Shown piece by piece: positions 28,417-38,078 of a stretch of 64,000 nucleotides of DNA. The DNA comes from Mycobacterium mantenii (GTDB lineage Bacteria > Actinomycetota > Actinomycetes > Mycobacteriales > Mycobacteriaceae): NCBI RefSeq assembly GCF_010731775.1, contig NZ_AP022590.1:1488001-1552000 (forward strand), written 5' to 3'. Every line of letters begins with the position of its first letter. Within the stretch, counting starts at the first letter, position 1. The notes beneath the pieces are model-generated. The model did no database searches and was not told the DNA's origin. It saw only the letters and a list, made by a program, of their open reading frames with translations. Made by a program: the position numbers and the translations under genes.

Positions 28417-29384
28417 CCGATACCAAGCTGGCCCACGAACTCCTGTCGGATATGGTCCGCGTCCGCCGTATGGAGGAAAAATGCGCGGAACTGTACAGCG
28501 CGGCCAAGATTCGCGGCTTCCTGCATCTGTACGTCGGTGAAGAGGCGGTCGCCGCCGGGTCGCTGCGCGCGCTGGCCGACGATGACGCTGTGGTCGCGAC
28601 CTACCGCGAGCACGCGCATGCGTTGCTGCGCGGCATCCCGATGACCTCGATCATGGCCGAGATGTTCGGCAAACAGGAAGGGTGCTCACGGGGCCGCGGC
28701 GGGTCGATGCACCTCTTCGATGCGTCCAAGCGGTTCTACGGCGGCAACGCGATAGTCGCCGGCGGCCTGCCGCTCGCGGTGGGCATCGCGCTCGCCGACG
28801 CCATGCTGCAGCAGAAGCGGGTGACCGCATGCTATTTCGGCGACGGAGCGGTGGCCGAAGGGGCGTTTCACGAGTCGCTGAACATGGCCGCGCTGTGGAA
28901 GCTACCGGTGCTGTTCTGTTGCGAGAACAACCTTTACGCGATGGGCACCGCGTTGGATCGAGCACAGTCGCAGACCGATCTCACCGTCAAGGCGGCGGCG
29001 TACCAGGTTCCCACACTGGCCGTCGACGGGATGGATGTCGAGGCGTGCCATACCGCCGCGCAACACGGGGTCGATCACGTCCGCGACACCGGCGGCCCGT
29101 TTTTCATCGAGTTCCGCACCTACCGGTTCCGGGCGCATTCGATGTTCGACCCGGAACTGTATCGGGACAAGGCGGAGGTCGAAGAGTGGCGCAAACGCGA
29201 CCCCATTCACGCGTTCACCGAGAAGTGCCTGGCCGACGGCACCCTGTCCAAGGCCGACGTAGCTGAGATCGAGGATGCGGCCGCCACCGAGATCGAGGAG
29301 GCAGTCGCGTTCGCCGAGGCCGGAACGTGGGAGGACGTGGAGGATCTCGAACGCGATGTGCTGACGCCGGGGGCAGCGCGATGA
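28413..29384 (+). CDS. Thiamine-diphosphate 2-oxo acid/acetoin dehydrogenase E1 alpha subunit
   Basis: A 323-residue E1 alpha subunit. The ThDP-binding motif is intact ([31 protein letters not shown] region, GDG to NN), as are the phosphorylation-loop-like segment [12 protein letters not shown] and the N-terminal RRMEEKC. Length and sequence style fit the PdhA/AcoA group, which decarboxylates pyruvate or cleaves acetoin. ATGA overlaps occur on both sides (with the Acs-like gene and with E1 beta), so the chain is translationally coupled. No E3 gene is present in the window. Confidence 0.93.
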   Translation: MTDTKLAHELLSDMVRVRRMEEKCAELYSAAKIRGFLHLYVGEEAVAAGSLRALADDDAVVATYREHAHALLRGIPMTSIMAEMFGKQEGCSRGRGGSMHLFDASKRFYGGNAIVAGGLPLAVGIALADAMLQQKRVTACYFGDGAVAEGAFHESLNMAALWKLPVLFCCENNLYAMGTALDRAQSQTDLTVKAAAYQVPTLAVDGMDVEACHTAAQHGVDHVRDTGGPFFIEFRTYRFRAHSMFDPELYRDKAEVEEWRKRDPIHAFTEKCLADGTLSKADVAEIEDAAATEIEEAVAFAEAGTWEDVEDLERDVLTPGAAR

Positions 29385-30358
29385 AAACCACCTACCGAAC
29401 CGCGGTCCACGATGCGATTCGCGACGCGATGCGCGACGACCCGCGTGTCGTGCTGATGGGCGAAGACGTAGGGCGCTACGGCGGGACCTATGCGGCGTCG
29501 AAAGGTCTGTTGGACGAATTCGGTCCGGAGCGAGTGCGTGACACCCCGCTGTCCGAATTGGGCTTCGTCGGAATCGGAATCGGGGCTTCCCTCAACGGGC
29601 TTCGGCCGATCGTAGAAGTCATGACGGTGAACTTCAGCCTGCTGGCGCTCGATCAGATCGTCAATACCGCGGCGGCCCTTCGTCATATGTCAGGCGGGCA
29701 GTTCTCGGTACCCCTCGTTGTTCGGATGGCGACGGGTGCTGGGCGCCAGCTTGCCGCCCAGCATTCGCACAGCCTCGAACCGTGGTATGCCCATATCCCA
29801 GGCATCAAGGTGGTAGCACCGGCGACGGTCGAGGATGCCTACGGCATGCTCGGACCGGCGCTGGACGATCCGGATCCGGTGGTCATCTTCGAGCACGTTC
29901 AGCTGTACAACACCTCGTCGGATATCGACACCCTTGCCCCCACCGATATCTGCCGGGCGGCGATCCGGCGCACCGGCAACGACGTGACCGTGGTGGCCTA
30001 CGGCGGCTCTCTCGGGAAGGCGCTCGACGCCGCGAATGAGCTGTCACTGGCCGGAATCGATTGCGAGGTGGTCGATCTGCGGGTCCTGCGACCGCTCGAC
30101 GACGACACCATCCTCGAATCGGTCCGGAAGACACACCGCGCCGTCGTCGTCGACGAGGCTTGGCACACCGGCAGTTTGGCCGCCGAAGTTGTGGCGCGCG
30201 TGATGGAGGGAGCTTTCTACGACCTCGACGCTCCGGTGGCGCGCGTGTGCAGCGCGGAAGTCCCCATACCGTACGCAAAGCATCTGGAACAGGCGGCCCT
30301 TCCCCAAACCGCCAAAATCGTCGCGACGGTACAAAGCCTGTTCGGTGAGGAGCAATGA
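29381..30358 (+). CDS. 2-oxo acid/acetoin dehydrogenase E1 beta subunit
   Basis: A 325-residue transketolase-fold beta subunit with the expected start [26 protein letters not shown], the [18 protein letters not shown] segment and [21 protein letters not shown]. The ATG at 29381 was chosen because it overlaps the E1 alpha stop by four bases; the ORF extends 18 codons further. It forms an alpha2-beta2 E1 with the upstream product. The substrate (pyruvate, acetoin or a branched keto acid) cannot be fixed by reading. Confidence 0.93.
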   Translation: MKTTYRTAVHDAIRDAMRDDPRVVLMGEDVGRYGGTYAASKGLLDEFGPERVRDTPLSELGFVGIGIGASLNGLRPIVEVMTVNFSLLALDQIVNTAAALRHMSGGQFSVPLVVRMATGAGRQLAAQHSHSLEPWYAHIPGIKVVAPATVEDAYGMLGPALDDPDPVVIFEHVQLYNTSSDIDTLAPTDICRAAIRRTGNDVTVVAYGGSLGKALDAANELSLAGIDCEVVDLRVLRPLDDDTILESVRKTHRAVVVDEAWHTGSLAAEVVARVMEGAFYDLDAPVARVCSAEVPIPYAKHLEQAALPQTAKIVATVQSLFGEEQ

Positions 30359-31563
30359 TCGAGTTCACAATGCCGGCCCTGGGTTCCGATATGGACGAAG
30401 GCACCCTGAACGAATGGCTGATAAAACCCGGTGACAAGATCACCCGCGGCCAAATCGTGGCCGTCGTCGAGACCACCAAAGCCGCGGTCGAAGTTGAATG
30501 CTGGCAGGAGGGAACCGTCAGCGAGCTCCTCATCCCGGTCGGCGAAACCGTCCAAGTGGGAACGGTATTGGCCACCTTGCTGGCCCCGGGCGAAAAGGAA
30601 GAGCGACGACCGCGCCGGCGATCCCGGCCGGCGACGAAACCCGCCGAAAAACCGGCGGCCGCGCCGTCGGGGGCGCCATCGCCGGCCGCCGCGACCGCTC
30701 CCGGGCATCGGCGCTGGGTATCGCCCGCCGCACGGCGGCTGGCCCAATCGCTGCATGTCGCTATCGATGCGGTGAGCGGCACCGGTCCGCAGGGTGCGGT
30801 CACCTTAAGCGACGTCGAGCACGCTGCGGCGGTTGCCGAACCGGCCACCAAACCGGCGGCCAAGCCGGCAACCAAAGCCACGCCGGCTGATCGCGCGGCC
30901 CAGATGCGCAAGTCGATCGCGGCCGCGATGAGCCGGTCCAAGCGGGAGATCCCGCACTATTACCTCGCCAACGAGATCCTTTTGGAGAAGTCGTTGAGCT
31001 GGCTGACCACCCGAAACGCACAGCGGTCCATTGACGAACGGGTGCTGCCCGCCGTCCTGCTGCTGAAAGCGGTGGGCATCGCCGCGCAGCGATTCGGTGA
31101 GTTCAACGGATTCTGGCGAGAAGACGGCTTCGAGCCCGCGACCGGAGTGCATGTCGGGGTGGGAATCTCACTGCGCGGTGGTGGCCTGGTCGCCCCAGCC
31201 ATTCACGACGTCCCGGAGAAAAAGCTGGACGAATTGATGGACGACCTCACCGATCTGGTGGCGCGGGCGCGTTCGTTCTCGCTGCGGAGTTCGGAGATGT
31301 CGGACCCCACCATCACGGTCACCAATCTGGGTGACCAAGGCGTCGACACGGTATTCGGAGTCATCTATCCTCCGCAGGTCGCCATCGTCGGTTTCGGCCA
31401 GCCGGCCGAGCGGGTTTGCGTTATCGACGGGGGAATCCGAGTCATCACCGCCGTGCAAGCCACCCTCGCCGCCGACCACCGGGCAAGTGACGGCCATCGC
31501 GGTGCGTTGTTCCTGACCGCAATCGACGAGTTGCTCCAGCAACCCGATCTCTTGGAGAAATGA
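30355..31563 (+). CDS. Dihydrolipoamide acyltransferase E2 with one lipoyl domain
   Basis: A 402-residue E2. The lipoyl domain is at 1-78 with lipoyl Lys42 ([12 protein letters not shown]), then a Pro/Ala-rich linker, a peripheral-subunit-binding domain at about 120-157 ([23 protein letters not shown]), a second Ala/Lys linker and the catalytic domain at about 180-402. Active-site His375 and Asp379 sit in DHRASDG. Lipoate-bound acyl groups would pass to CoA. It overlaps E1 beta by four bases, and the ACP gene follows after 6 bases. The missing E3 must be supplied elsewhere in the genome, or the complex transfers its acyl group without reoxidation by a dedicated E3. Confidence 0.93.
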   Translation: MIEFTMPALGSDMDEGTLNEWLIKPGDKITRGQIVAVVETTKAAVEVECWQEGTVSELLIPVGETVQVGTVLATLLAPGEKEERRPRRRSRPATKPAEKPAAAPSGAPSPAAATAPGHRRWVSPAARRLAQSLHVAIDAVSGTGPQGAVTLSDVEHAAAVAEPATKPAAKPATKATPADRAAQMRKSIAAAMSRSKREIPHYYLANEILLEKSLSWLTTRNAQRSIDERVLPAVLLLKAVGIAAQRFGEFNGFWREDGFEPATGVHVGVGISLRGGGLVAPAIHDVPEKKLDELMDDLTDLVARARSFSLRSSEMSDPTITVTNLGDQGVDTVFGVIYPPQVAIVGFGQPAERVCVIDGGIRVITAVQATLAADHRASDGHRGALFLTAIDELLQQPDLLEK

Positions 31564-31569
31564 AACGCC

Positions 31570-31827
31570 ATGACCGAAGAAGACATACGTGATGTGGTCC
31601 TGTCCGTGCTGACAACCATCGCGCCCGAGGTCGAACCCGACGAAATACGCGACGACGTTCTGCTGCGAGATCAGGTCGATCTTGATTCCATGGACTGGCT
31701 CACCTTCCTGCGCGGTATACACCGCCGGTTGAACGTCGATATCCCGGAGTCCGACTACGCTTCGCTACGGACGTTGGCGGACGTGGTGGGCTACGTCGAG
31801 CGGAATGCGTCTAAAACCCCGCACTGA
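31570..31827 (+). CDS. Acyl carrier protein
   Basis: An 85-residue acidic carrier protein. The 4'-phosphopantetheine site is Ser40 in DLDSMDW, followed by a helix (LRGIHRRLNVDIPESDY) and TLADVVGYV, the normal four-helix ACP pattern. The start follows the E2 stop by six bases with GGAG upstream. An ACP at the end of an Acs/E1/E2 cassette is unusual. It may accept the acyl group that E2 or the ligase produces, or serve the KAS III-like pair encoded at 3465-5490. It is unlikely to be the housekeeping AcpM, given its context. Confidence 0.9.
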   Translation: MTEEDIRDVVLSVLTTIAPEVEPDEIRDDVLLRDQVDLDSMDWLTFLRGIHRRLNVDIPESDYASLRTLADVVGYVERNASKTPH

Positions 31828-31853
31828 TCACCGACTGCGCAGGTCCGATGTTG

Positions 31854-31873
31854 TCCGGGACGTAGGACTCTAG
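31854..31873 (+). promoter_or_regulatory. DosR-like box upstream of second Acg-like gene
   Basis: The core GGGACGTAGGACTC (31857-31870) is one base off consensus. It is 66-79 bases upstream of the ATG at 31937 and past the ACP stop. Confidence 0.65.
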
Positions 31874-31936
31874 CACCGAGCGCTGTAATGCCCCTAGCGT
31901 CAAGGCAAAGCGGAAGCTCGGCAAGGGGTTGACGTC

Positions 31937-32917
31937 ATGCATCCGAAGCTAAACAGCCAGATCCTGCGGGAGGCGGTGCTCGTCGCGTGCCGGGCGCCGT
32001 CCATCCACAACAGCCAGCCGTGGCGGTGGGTGGCCGAAGGCGAACTTCTGCGCTTGTTCGTCGATCGTTATCGGACGGTGCCGGGCGCCGACCAGTCCGG
32101 CCGAGAGACGATCATCAGTTGTGGCGCAGTGCTGGATCACCTTCGGGTCGCCATGCTCGCCGCGGGTTGGCAAGCCCGAATCAAGCGGTTCCCCGACCCG
32201 AATGAACCCGACAATCTGGCGTTGATCGATTTCAGCCCCGCGGACCAAGTCACCGATGCTGATCTGCTGCGTGCCGAGGCCATCCTGCAGCGCAGAACCG
32301 ACCGGCTTCCGTTGGGCCGGCCCCGGTACTGGGATTTTTTCGAACCCGTGCTCAAGGACAGCGTCCACGACAGCGTCGTGACCCTTGACGTGCTCCCCGA
32401 CGAACTGCGACCGCAGCTGGTCCAGGCGTCGCTTTTCACCGAGGCGCTCCGCCGCGATGATTGGTCTTATCATGTCGAATTAGATTGGTGGACATCACCG
32501 TTCGTCGTGACCGAAGGAGTCCCGGCTACGGCCCTGGCATCCGAAAGCGAACACATCCGCGTCGATGTGGGGCGAGAGTTTCCGGTCAGAAGTCATACGC
32601 AACGGCGTATGGAGGTCGAGGTGGATTGCTCGAAAATCTTCGTGTTGTCAACGCCGGAAGATACCCGCACCGATGTGTTGGGGTGTGGTGAAGCGTTGTC
32701 GACGGTGCTTTTGGAATGCACCGTGGCCGGCATGGCGACCTGCACCCTGACCCACCTGATCGAGGTAGACGAAAGCCGCGATATCGTGCGTGGCTTGATC
32801 GCTGGGCACGGCGAGCCGCAGGTGCTGGTCCGCGTGGGGATGGCACCGCCAACCGAGCGGCCCCCGGTGCCGACGTCGCGACGCCCGCTGAACGAGGTCC
32901 TGGAGATCCGCCGGTAA
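31937..32917 (+). CDS. Acg-family nitroreductase-like protein (Rv3131/Rv2032-like), copy 2
   Basis: A 326-residue paralogue of the product at 25289-26272: N-terminal ACRAPSIHNSQPWRWV, SGRETIISCGAVLDHLRVAM in the middle, and C-terminal VLVRVGMAPP with RRPLNEVLEIRR. It has a tandem half-nitroreductase fold with a diverged FMN pocket, as in Acg. It has its own box and is convergent with the DUF2156 gene (16 bases between stops). Two copies parallel the Rv2032/Rv3131/Rv3127 set of M. tuberculosis. Confidence 0.93.
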   Translation: MHPKLNSQILREAVLVACRAPSIHNSQPWRWVAEGELLRLFVDRYRTVPGADQSGRETIISCGAVLDHLRVAMLAAGWQARIKRFPDPNEPDNLALIDFSPADQVTDADLLRAEAILQRRTDRLPLGRPRYWDFFEPVLKDSVHDSVVTLDVLPDELRPQLVQASLFTEALRRDDWSYHVELDWWTSPFVVTEGVPATALASESEHIRVDVGREFPVRSHTQRRMEVEVDCSKIFVLSTPEDTRTDVLGCGEALSTVLLECTVAGMATCTLTHLIEVDESRDIVRGLIAGHGEPQVLVRVGMAPPTERPPVPTSRRPLNEVLEIRR

Positions 32918-32933
32918 TCGTGCGGGAGTCGCG

Positions 32934-34355
32934 TTATTGGGTACTGTGCTGAGGCAGCTGCGGGCGGAGCGGGCGCGGCACGAACTCCAGCGACAACAGC
33001 ACCGCGAGCGCAAGCGGTATGTGGTGGGCACACAACACCACGTAGCGTCGCTCGGCCAGGGAGTGGAACTTGTGCAGGTAACGATAAAGGGACTCGAGCC
33101 GGATCAGCGGATCCAGCAGATGGATCAGCTGGTATGCGAGGCGCTGCCACCTGGTTGGGTGGGCGGCATCGAAGATCTCCGGAAAGGCGGCGAACGCGAG
33201 CGACAGCCGTTCTGCGCCATTCTCTTTCGATGCGATGATCATGTCGAACGACAGCCGCTCATCGACGCCGTTGGGCGCGGTGGGACACCTGAACGGCACA
33301 TCGAGGCTGACTTCTGACCCCGCACCGGCGGTGGCGTATCGGTGGAAGGCGACCACGCGCCCGTGCCGGTCGCGGGCGACGGCCAGCTTGATACCGGGCA
33401 CGCGGCCCTGTAGTACCCCGTCGAGGTTCATGCAGAAACCGCGATCCGTGCGCCCGGCGCGGCGCGCGGCATACAGCACCTCGGTGAGCTCGGCAAGCAG
33501 TGGTCCATCGACTTCCTGCTCATCGACGATGTCGGTCGTCAACCCGCAGTTGTGGGTGCGCTGTACCGCCTGGCGCAAGTTGCGATGGCTGCGGCCCCTC
33601 AGGGCGAAGTGACGGACGTCGACGACGACGTCGCGCCCGATCGGGACCGCCAGCCTCGGGCGACCGATAGTCTCGTCGCGCCACAGCGCAACATGTTGCT
33701 GGCTGCACGCCAGCACGATGATCCGCCAGCCCCGAGAACGGCACATTCGCACGAAATCCGCTGCCAATACACTGAATTGGGTGGAGTCACCGATCGGGTC
33801 ACCGCTCACCACGGCGAACCCGAGCCGGACCCGATAGGCGATCGCCGCGGTCTCGTCAACGGTGAAGTAATAGCTTTTGCTCGAATGCATCGCGAAGGGC
33901 GCCAATGGATCCCCCCGTGTCGCATCGACCAGCGCCCATATCGGCCCCAGCAGCTCGGGTTGTGGCCGCGCCGGGGTGGGCAACATGAGGGTCATTCCGC
34001 TGGCACCGACGAGGATGTTGCCGAGGAAGCCGGACGAGAGGAAGTGTGCACCCAACCCCGCACACACCACCGTTGCCGCGGCGACCGCGTGCCCGGTCGT
34101 CACCGGCCGCCCGAGAAAAATGCCACGCGCGATGAAGGCCACTGCGGCCAGCAGCGCCAGAGACCACCCGAATCGGCCCGGAGCGAGGCGTTCGGCGCCG
34201 GAATGTTCGTGCACCAGCAGCACCGCGAGGCAACTCAACGAGGACAGCACCAACAGGGTGCCGATGGTGCGGGCGGCCCGCACATCCCCTCTCACCAGGA
34301 AACGGCCGTGGCCCGGTCTAGCGCCGACGCGACTGCCTCGCTGGCCGATCTTCAT
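32934..34355 (-). CDS. DUF2156 / MprF C-terminal-like membrane protein
   Basis: A 473-residue protein. The N-terminal third has about four membrane helices (LLVLSSLSCLAVLLV, LALLAAVAFIARGIF, AVAAATVVCAGLGAHF and one more). The rest is a cytosolic GNAT-like DUF2156 domain (YYFTVDETAAIAYRVRLGFAVVSGDPIG, FHRYATAG) as in the C-terminus of MprF/LysX lysyl-phosphatidylglycerol synthases. No lysyl-tRNA synthetase domain is attached. Its ATG overlaps the P-type ATPase stop by four bases. It may aminoacylate or otherwise modify a lipid, changing membrane charge; the donor is unknown. Confidence 0.85.
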   Translation of the reverse strand: MKIGQRGSRVGARPGHGRFLVRGDVRAARTIGTLLVLSSLSCLAVLLVHEHSGAERLAPGRFGWSLALLAAVAFIARGIFLGRPVTTGHAVAAATVVCAGLGAHFLSSGFLGNILVGASGMTLMLPTPARPQPELLGPIWALVDATRGDPLAPFAMHSSKSYYFTVDETAAIAYRVRLGFAVVSGDPIGDSTQFSVLAADFVRMCRSRGWRIIVLACSQQHVALWRDETIGRPRLAVPIGRDVVVDVRHFALRGRSHRNLRQAVQRTHNCGLTTDIVDEQEVDGPLLAELTEVLYAARRAGRTDRGFCMNLDGVLQGRVPGIKLAVARDRHGRVVAFHRYATAGAGSEVSLDVPFRCPTAPNGVDERLSFDMIIASKENGAERLSLAFAAFPEIFDAAHPTRWQRLAYQLIHLLDPLIRLESLYRYLHKFHSLAERRYVVLCAHHIPLALAVLLSLEFVPRPLRPQLPQHSTQ

Positions 34356-37168
34356 GCTGCTCGCTTCCTGAGCAGGTACCGCATCATTTCGTCGGTTCCC
34401 CAGACGATCACCGGATATGCCGGCAGCAGAAGCAGATCCGAAGCCGGCAGCGGCGCGGTTCCCAACAGGGCTTGCATCGGCGGTGCGTAGACGAAAAGGA
34501 CGGCCAACAAGATTTCGGCCGCAATGGCGGCCAATAAGTACCGGTTCGTGAAGACGCCCACCGACCGTAGCGAGGCCCGTTGGGTCCGCACGGCAAAGGC
34601 CGTACCGACCTGCCCGGCCATCATGCCCAGGAACGTCATCGTCGTCGCTTGCTGATAAGCGTGATGCAGCGGGGCATTGCCGTACACGGGTGCGCCCGGA
34701 TGCCAGCCCGCTTTCAGCAGAACATAGAAGAAGCCGGCCATTTGTAGCGCGGCGACGATGGCGCCGAGGAACAACCAGGCCCGGGCCAACATCGGCCCGC
34801 GGATCACACCCTCGCCGCGCGGCCGCGGCGGCCGCACCATGATGCCCGGTTCGGCGGGTTCGCGGCTCAGTGACAGCGCCGGCAGCGTTTCGCTGCCCAC
34901 ATCGAAAGCCAATATCTGCATGATCGTCACCGGCAGAGGTATCAGGCCGCCCCCGATGGCAAACACCAAGAACGGCACCGTCTCTGGGGTGGCATGGGCG
35001 AAGATGTAGACGATGAACTTTCGCACGTTGTCATAGATCCGCCGGCCCGCGTGCACCGCGGTGACGATGGTGCTGAAGTTGTCGTCGACGAGCACCATCG
35101 TTGCGGCTTCACGGGCGACGTCGGTGCCGGACTTGCCCATCGCCACGCCGATGTCCGCACAGCGCAACGCCGGAGCGTCGTTGACACCGTCGCCGGTCAT
35201 CGCGACCACGTGCCCTTCACCACGCAGCGCCTCGGCAATGTGCAATTTGGCCTCCGGGGACGCGCGGGCGAAAATCACCTCCGGGTTGCTCTCGATCAGC
35301 GCGGCGAGTTGCGGCTCGCTGAGCCTGTCGAATTCATCACCGGTCACCACGGTGGGGTGATCACCGGTGATGCCGACCCGTTGCGCAATGGCTCTTGCCG
35401 TGACCGGGTGGTCCCCGGTGATCACGATGATGCGGATCCCCGCTGTCCGGCATTGAGCGACAGATTCGGCGACGCCCGCGCGTGGCGGATCCAGCAGCGC
35501 GATCAGGCCCGTGAAGCACAGGCCGCGTTCCGCATCGCTGCGGCGCCGCGGTAGCGATCCGTCGGCCGCCAGGGCGCGCGACGCGAAGGCGAGCACTCGC
35601 AGCCCTTCGGCGGCGAACGCGTTGACGGCCGCCTCGACGTCCCGACGCCCCGCGGCGTCCAGGGGTTCCGGATGGCCTTCCGCGTCAAGGATGTGACTGC
35701 AGATCGCCAACACCGCTTCGGGCGCACCCTTGGTATGAACGACGGGCGTTTGATCGGACACCTGGTCGACGGTGGACATCAGCTTCAGTTCGGGGTCGAA
35801 GTGAAATTGCCCCCGGCGCTGCGTCTCTCGACAGTGCGGATCGGCGCCCAAAGCATCGGCAGCCATCAGTATGGCGATCTCGGTGGGGTCTCCTGTCGGA
35901 TCATCCCCATCGTTCAGCCGCGCGTTGTTGCAGGTGGCGGCGGCACGGCCCAATGACTTCAAAGCCGCCGGGGCGGTGACGCCAGGGGCGGCAAAATTCT
36001 TGCCGTCGAGCTTAACTCGTTGGCTGGGCACCCATGCGGCGACGGGAATCATCCGGTTCTCGGTCAGAGTGCCGGTCTTGTCGGTACAGATCACGTCGGT
36101 ACAACCCAGCGTCTCCACAGCCGAGAGGCGCTTGACGAGCGCGCCGCGGCTTGCCAAGTGCCGCACCGCCACCGCCAGCGCCAGCGTGATCACCGGCAGC
36201 AGACCTTCCGGCACCATCCCGGCCAGCAGGCCGGCCGCAAACACCAGCGAGTTGATCAGGGTCAGGTGCGCGGCCAGGGTCGCCATCGGGATGAAAGACA
36301 GCGCCAGCATGACCGAGACCGCGGCGATCAGCCAGGCCGCGCGGCGAACCTGATGCTCCAACGGGCTGGGTTCGGTTTTGACCCGCTCGGAAAGCGCCGC
36401 GATGCGGCCGATCTCGGTCGCCATGCCGGTCGCGAAGGCTACCCCGCGCGCTTCGCCACTGGTGCAATTGCTGCCGCTGAACACCAACTCATGCGCGGAC
36501 AGCAGCGGCACGTTCGCGTCCGCCATGGCCGCTGAACGCAGCACCGGCGCCGATTCCCCGGTCAGCGCCGACATGTCGACTCCGACAGCGCCGTCCAGCA
36601 GCCGGACGTCAGCGGCGATGCGGTCCCCCTCCCGGATCGCCACGATGTCACCGGGGACCAGCTGGGTCGCATCGACTTCGGTGATCACCCCGTCGCGTTC
36701 TACCGTGGCATGCTGCGGCAGATACTTGGCCAGTTCCTCCACCGCCCGCTCGGCTTGCAACTCCTGAGCGAACGAGAACGCCGCGTTCAGCACGATGATC
36801 AGCACGACCGCGGTGGCGACGACATGCGAGCCGACGATTAGCAACAGCCCGGCTGCCAACCACAACAACAGGGCCAGTGGATGGGTGAATTGGCGTGCCA
36901 ACTCGGCGGGCCAGCGGCGCCCCCGCCGGCGCCGCAGCGTGTTCGGTCCGTATTGCAGCAACCGGCGCTGCGCCTCGCGCGTCGACAGGCCCTCCGGGGT
37001 GCTGCGCAGATCTCGCAGCAACCGATCTGCGGCCTCCTCCGGATCGAGACCCACAATCGAAGTACCCTGGCCGTCAACACCGTTCGTGTGACTTCTGTGC
37101 GTCCGGACTTCGCTCATCCGGGTCGGCACCACCGCAGGCTGTCGCGGGGCGGGCGCCTGATCAGACAC
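34352..37168 (-). CDS. Cation-transporting P-type ATPase (P2 type)
   Basis: A 938-residue P-type ATPase. Phosphorylation Asp363 is in DKTGTLT, the actuator motif TGES at about residues 203-206, the M4 motif GMVPEGLLP at about 318-325, and the hinge GDGVNDAP is present. The N-domain and about 8-10 membrane helices are complete. P2-type pumps move Ca2+, Mg2+, Na+ or Mn2+. The length is slightly above CtpF (Rv1997, about 905), a DosR-regulon pump, but the sequence looks like a different subfamily. It is co-transcribed with the DUF2156 gene. An internal ATG (Met18) is an alternative start. Three DosR-like boxes lie in the divergent gap. Confidence 0.93.
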   Translation of the reverse strand: MSDQAPAPRQPAVVPTRMSEVRTHRSHTNGVDGQGTSIVGLDPEEAADRLLRDLRSTPEGLSTREAQRRLLQYGPNTLRRRRGRRWPAELARQFTHPLALLLWLAAGLLLIVGSHVVATAVVLIIVLNAAFSFAQELQAERAVEELAKYLPQHATVERDGVITEVDATQLVPGDIVAIREGDRIAADVRLLDGAVGVDMSALTGESAPVLRSAAMADANVPLLSAHELVFSGSNCTSGEARGVAFATGMATEIGRIAALSERVKTEPSPLEHQVRRAAWLIAAVSVMLALSFIPMATLAAHLTLINSLVFAAGLLAGMVPEGLLPVITLALAVAVRHLASRGALVKRLSAVETLGCTDVICTDKTGTLTENRMIPVAAWVPSQRVKLDGKNFAAPGVTAPAALKSLGRAAATCNNARLNDGDDPTGDPTEIAILMAADALGADPHCRETQRRGQFHFDPELKLMSTVDQVSDQTPVVHTKGAPEAVLAICSHILDAEGHPEPLDAAGRRDVEAAVNAFAAEGLRVLAFASRALAADGSLPRRRSDAERGLCFTGLIALLDPPRAGVAESVAQCRTAGIRIIVITGDHPVTARAIAQRVGITGDHPTVVTGDEFDRLSEPQLAALIESNPEVIFARASPEAKLHIAEALRGEGHVVAMTGDGVNDAPALRCADIGVAMGKSGTDVAREAATMVLVDDNFSTIVTAVHAGRRIYDNVRKFIVYIFAHATPETVPFLVFAIGGGLIPLPVTIMQILAFDVGSETLPALSLSREPAEPGIMVRPPRPRGEGVIRGPMLARAWLFLGAIVAALQMAGFFYVLLKAGWHPGAPVYGNAPLHHAYQQATTMTFLGMMAGQVGTAFAVRTQRASLRSVGVFTNRYLLAAIAAEILLAVLFVYAPPMQALLGTAPLPASDLLLLPAYPVIVWGTDEMMRYLLRKRAA

Positions 37169-37234
37169 GGGTCAACACTTTTCCTGGTGGTCGCAAACAA
37201 TCAATTCGACCGTATTACCGTTGCGGCGCACCGG

Positions 37235-37254
37235 CGAGGGTCATTTGTCCTCGG
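37235..37254 (-). promoter_or_regulatory. DosR-like box A in the ATPase/membrane-protein divergent gap
   Basis: The core GGGTCATTTGTCCT (37238-37251) lies 70-83 bases upstream of the P-type ATPase start. It is best placed to drive the leftward operon. Confidence 0.6.
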
Positions 37255-37256
37255 GT

Positions 37257-37276
37257 AACGGGCCTAAGTCACCCCG
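37257..37276 (-). promoter_or_regulatory. DosR-like box B in the divergent gap
   Basis: The core GGGCCTAAGTCACC (37260-37273) is spaced 22 bases from box A, two helical turns. This supports cooperative binding. Confidence 0.55.
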
Positions 37277-37325
37277 CGATTGCGGACCCGGCCGACGAAC
37301 GGATTTGCGACGAAAGACCTGATGG

Positions 37326-37345
37326 TGTGGGACTTCGGGCCCTCC
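37326..37345 (+). promoter_or_regulatory. DosR box C upstream of the small membrane protein
   Basis: The core GGGACTTCGGGCCC (37329-37342) has both half-sites perfect. It is 107-120 bases upstream of the rightward ATG at 37449. Confidence 0.75.
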
Positions 37346-37448
37346 CCGGCGCCTCGGTCGAATGCTCAGATATCGCTATGAAATGGAAATCTCACGCACA
37401 ACGCCCTGCCACCGTACGGATGCCGGGCGCACCAATGGAGGTGTGACA

Positions 37449-37925
37449 ATGGGTACTACTACTACTACCGAACAACCCGAGCTGCGCACCCGAATGTTCG
37501 CCCGCGTGCTCGGACCGTTCTTCGTCATCTTCGCCGTGACGACAGTGGCACGCGCATCGGACATGCGAAGGCTGCTGTCAGACTTCGAGGCCAATTCCGC
37601 ATTGCCGTGGGTGACGGCCAGTTTCCTGCTGTTGGTGGCCCTGGCCATCGTCGGGCTTCACCAGTACTGGCGGGGCGCGGCGGCGATCATCGTGTCCGTC
37701 GTGGGATGGGTTTTCGCGCTGCGCGCAATCTTTCTGATGGCCTTCCCGCATGCCTTCATGGGAGCCGCGGACGCCGCGATGCGGATGACCGCCCTATGGG
37801 TGAGCGCCACCGTCTTCCTCGGCCTGGTGGGGCTCTATCTGACGTATGTCGGCTGGAAGCCGGTGCCGGCTCCCCCGTCGACACAGGCTAGAGCATCGAG
37901 TCCAGACGTCCCGCGCGCCGCATGA
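37449..37925 (+). CDS. Small four-helix membrane protein
   Basis: A 158-residue integral membrane protein with about four hydrophobic helices (LGPFFVIFAVTTVA, WVTASFLLLVALAIVGL, AAIIVSVVGWVFALRAIFLMAF, LWVSATVFLGLVGLYLTYVGW) and a short Pro/Ser cytosolic tail. The ATG at 37449 follows GGAGG; the 29-codon upstream extension is not used. I do not recognise the family. A strong DosR box precedes it, and it is divergent from the P-type ATPase operon. Membrane stress or quinone/redox functions are possible, but nothing in the sequence decides. Confidence 0.85.
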   Translation: MGTTTTTEQPELRTRMFARVLGPFFVIFAVTTVARASDMRRLLSDFEANSALPWVTASFLLLVALAIVGLHQYWRGAAAIIVSVVGWVFALRAIFLMAFPHAFMGAADAAMRMTALWVSATVFLGLVGLYLTYVGWKPVPAPPSTQARASSPDVPRAA

Positions 37926-37957
37926 TCTGGGCGCCGTGACAGCCAGGCCAAGAACTG

Positions 37958-37994
37958 ACGGTCCTCCAAGGCGAATGAACCCTGGAGGGTCGTC
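37958..37994 (+). terminator. Imperfect 15-bp hairpin after the membrane-protein gene
   Basis: GACGGTCCTCCAAGG and CCCTGGAGGGTCGTC pair with few mismatches around an 8-base loop, 33 bases past the stop. No T-run follows. Confidence 0.45.
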
Positions 37995-38078
37995 AATTCC
38001 CAACCAGCGCCCCGCTTTCCGTTAAGACATGACCTTCGACTCTCGCCAATAACGGCGCGGCCGAACAGACTATCCACC

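Noticed and set aside
33552..34490. 312-codon ORF on the plus strand
   Set aside because: It mirrors the DUF2156 gene and the end of the P-type ATPase; no motif or ribosome site.
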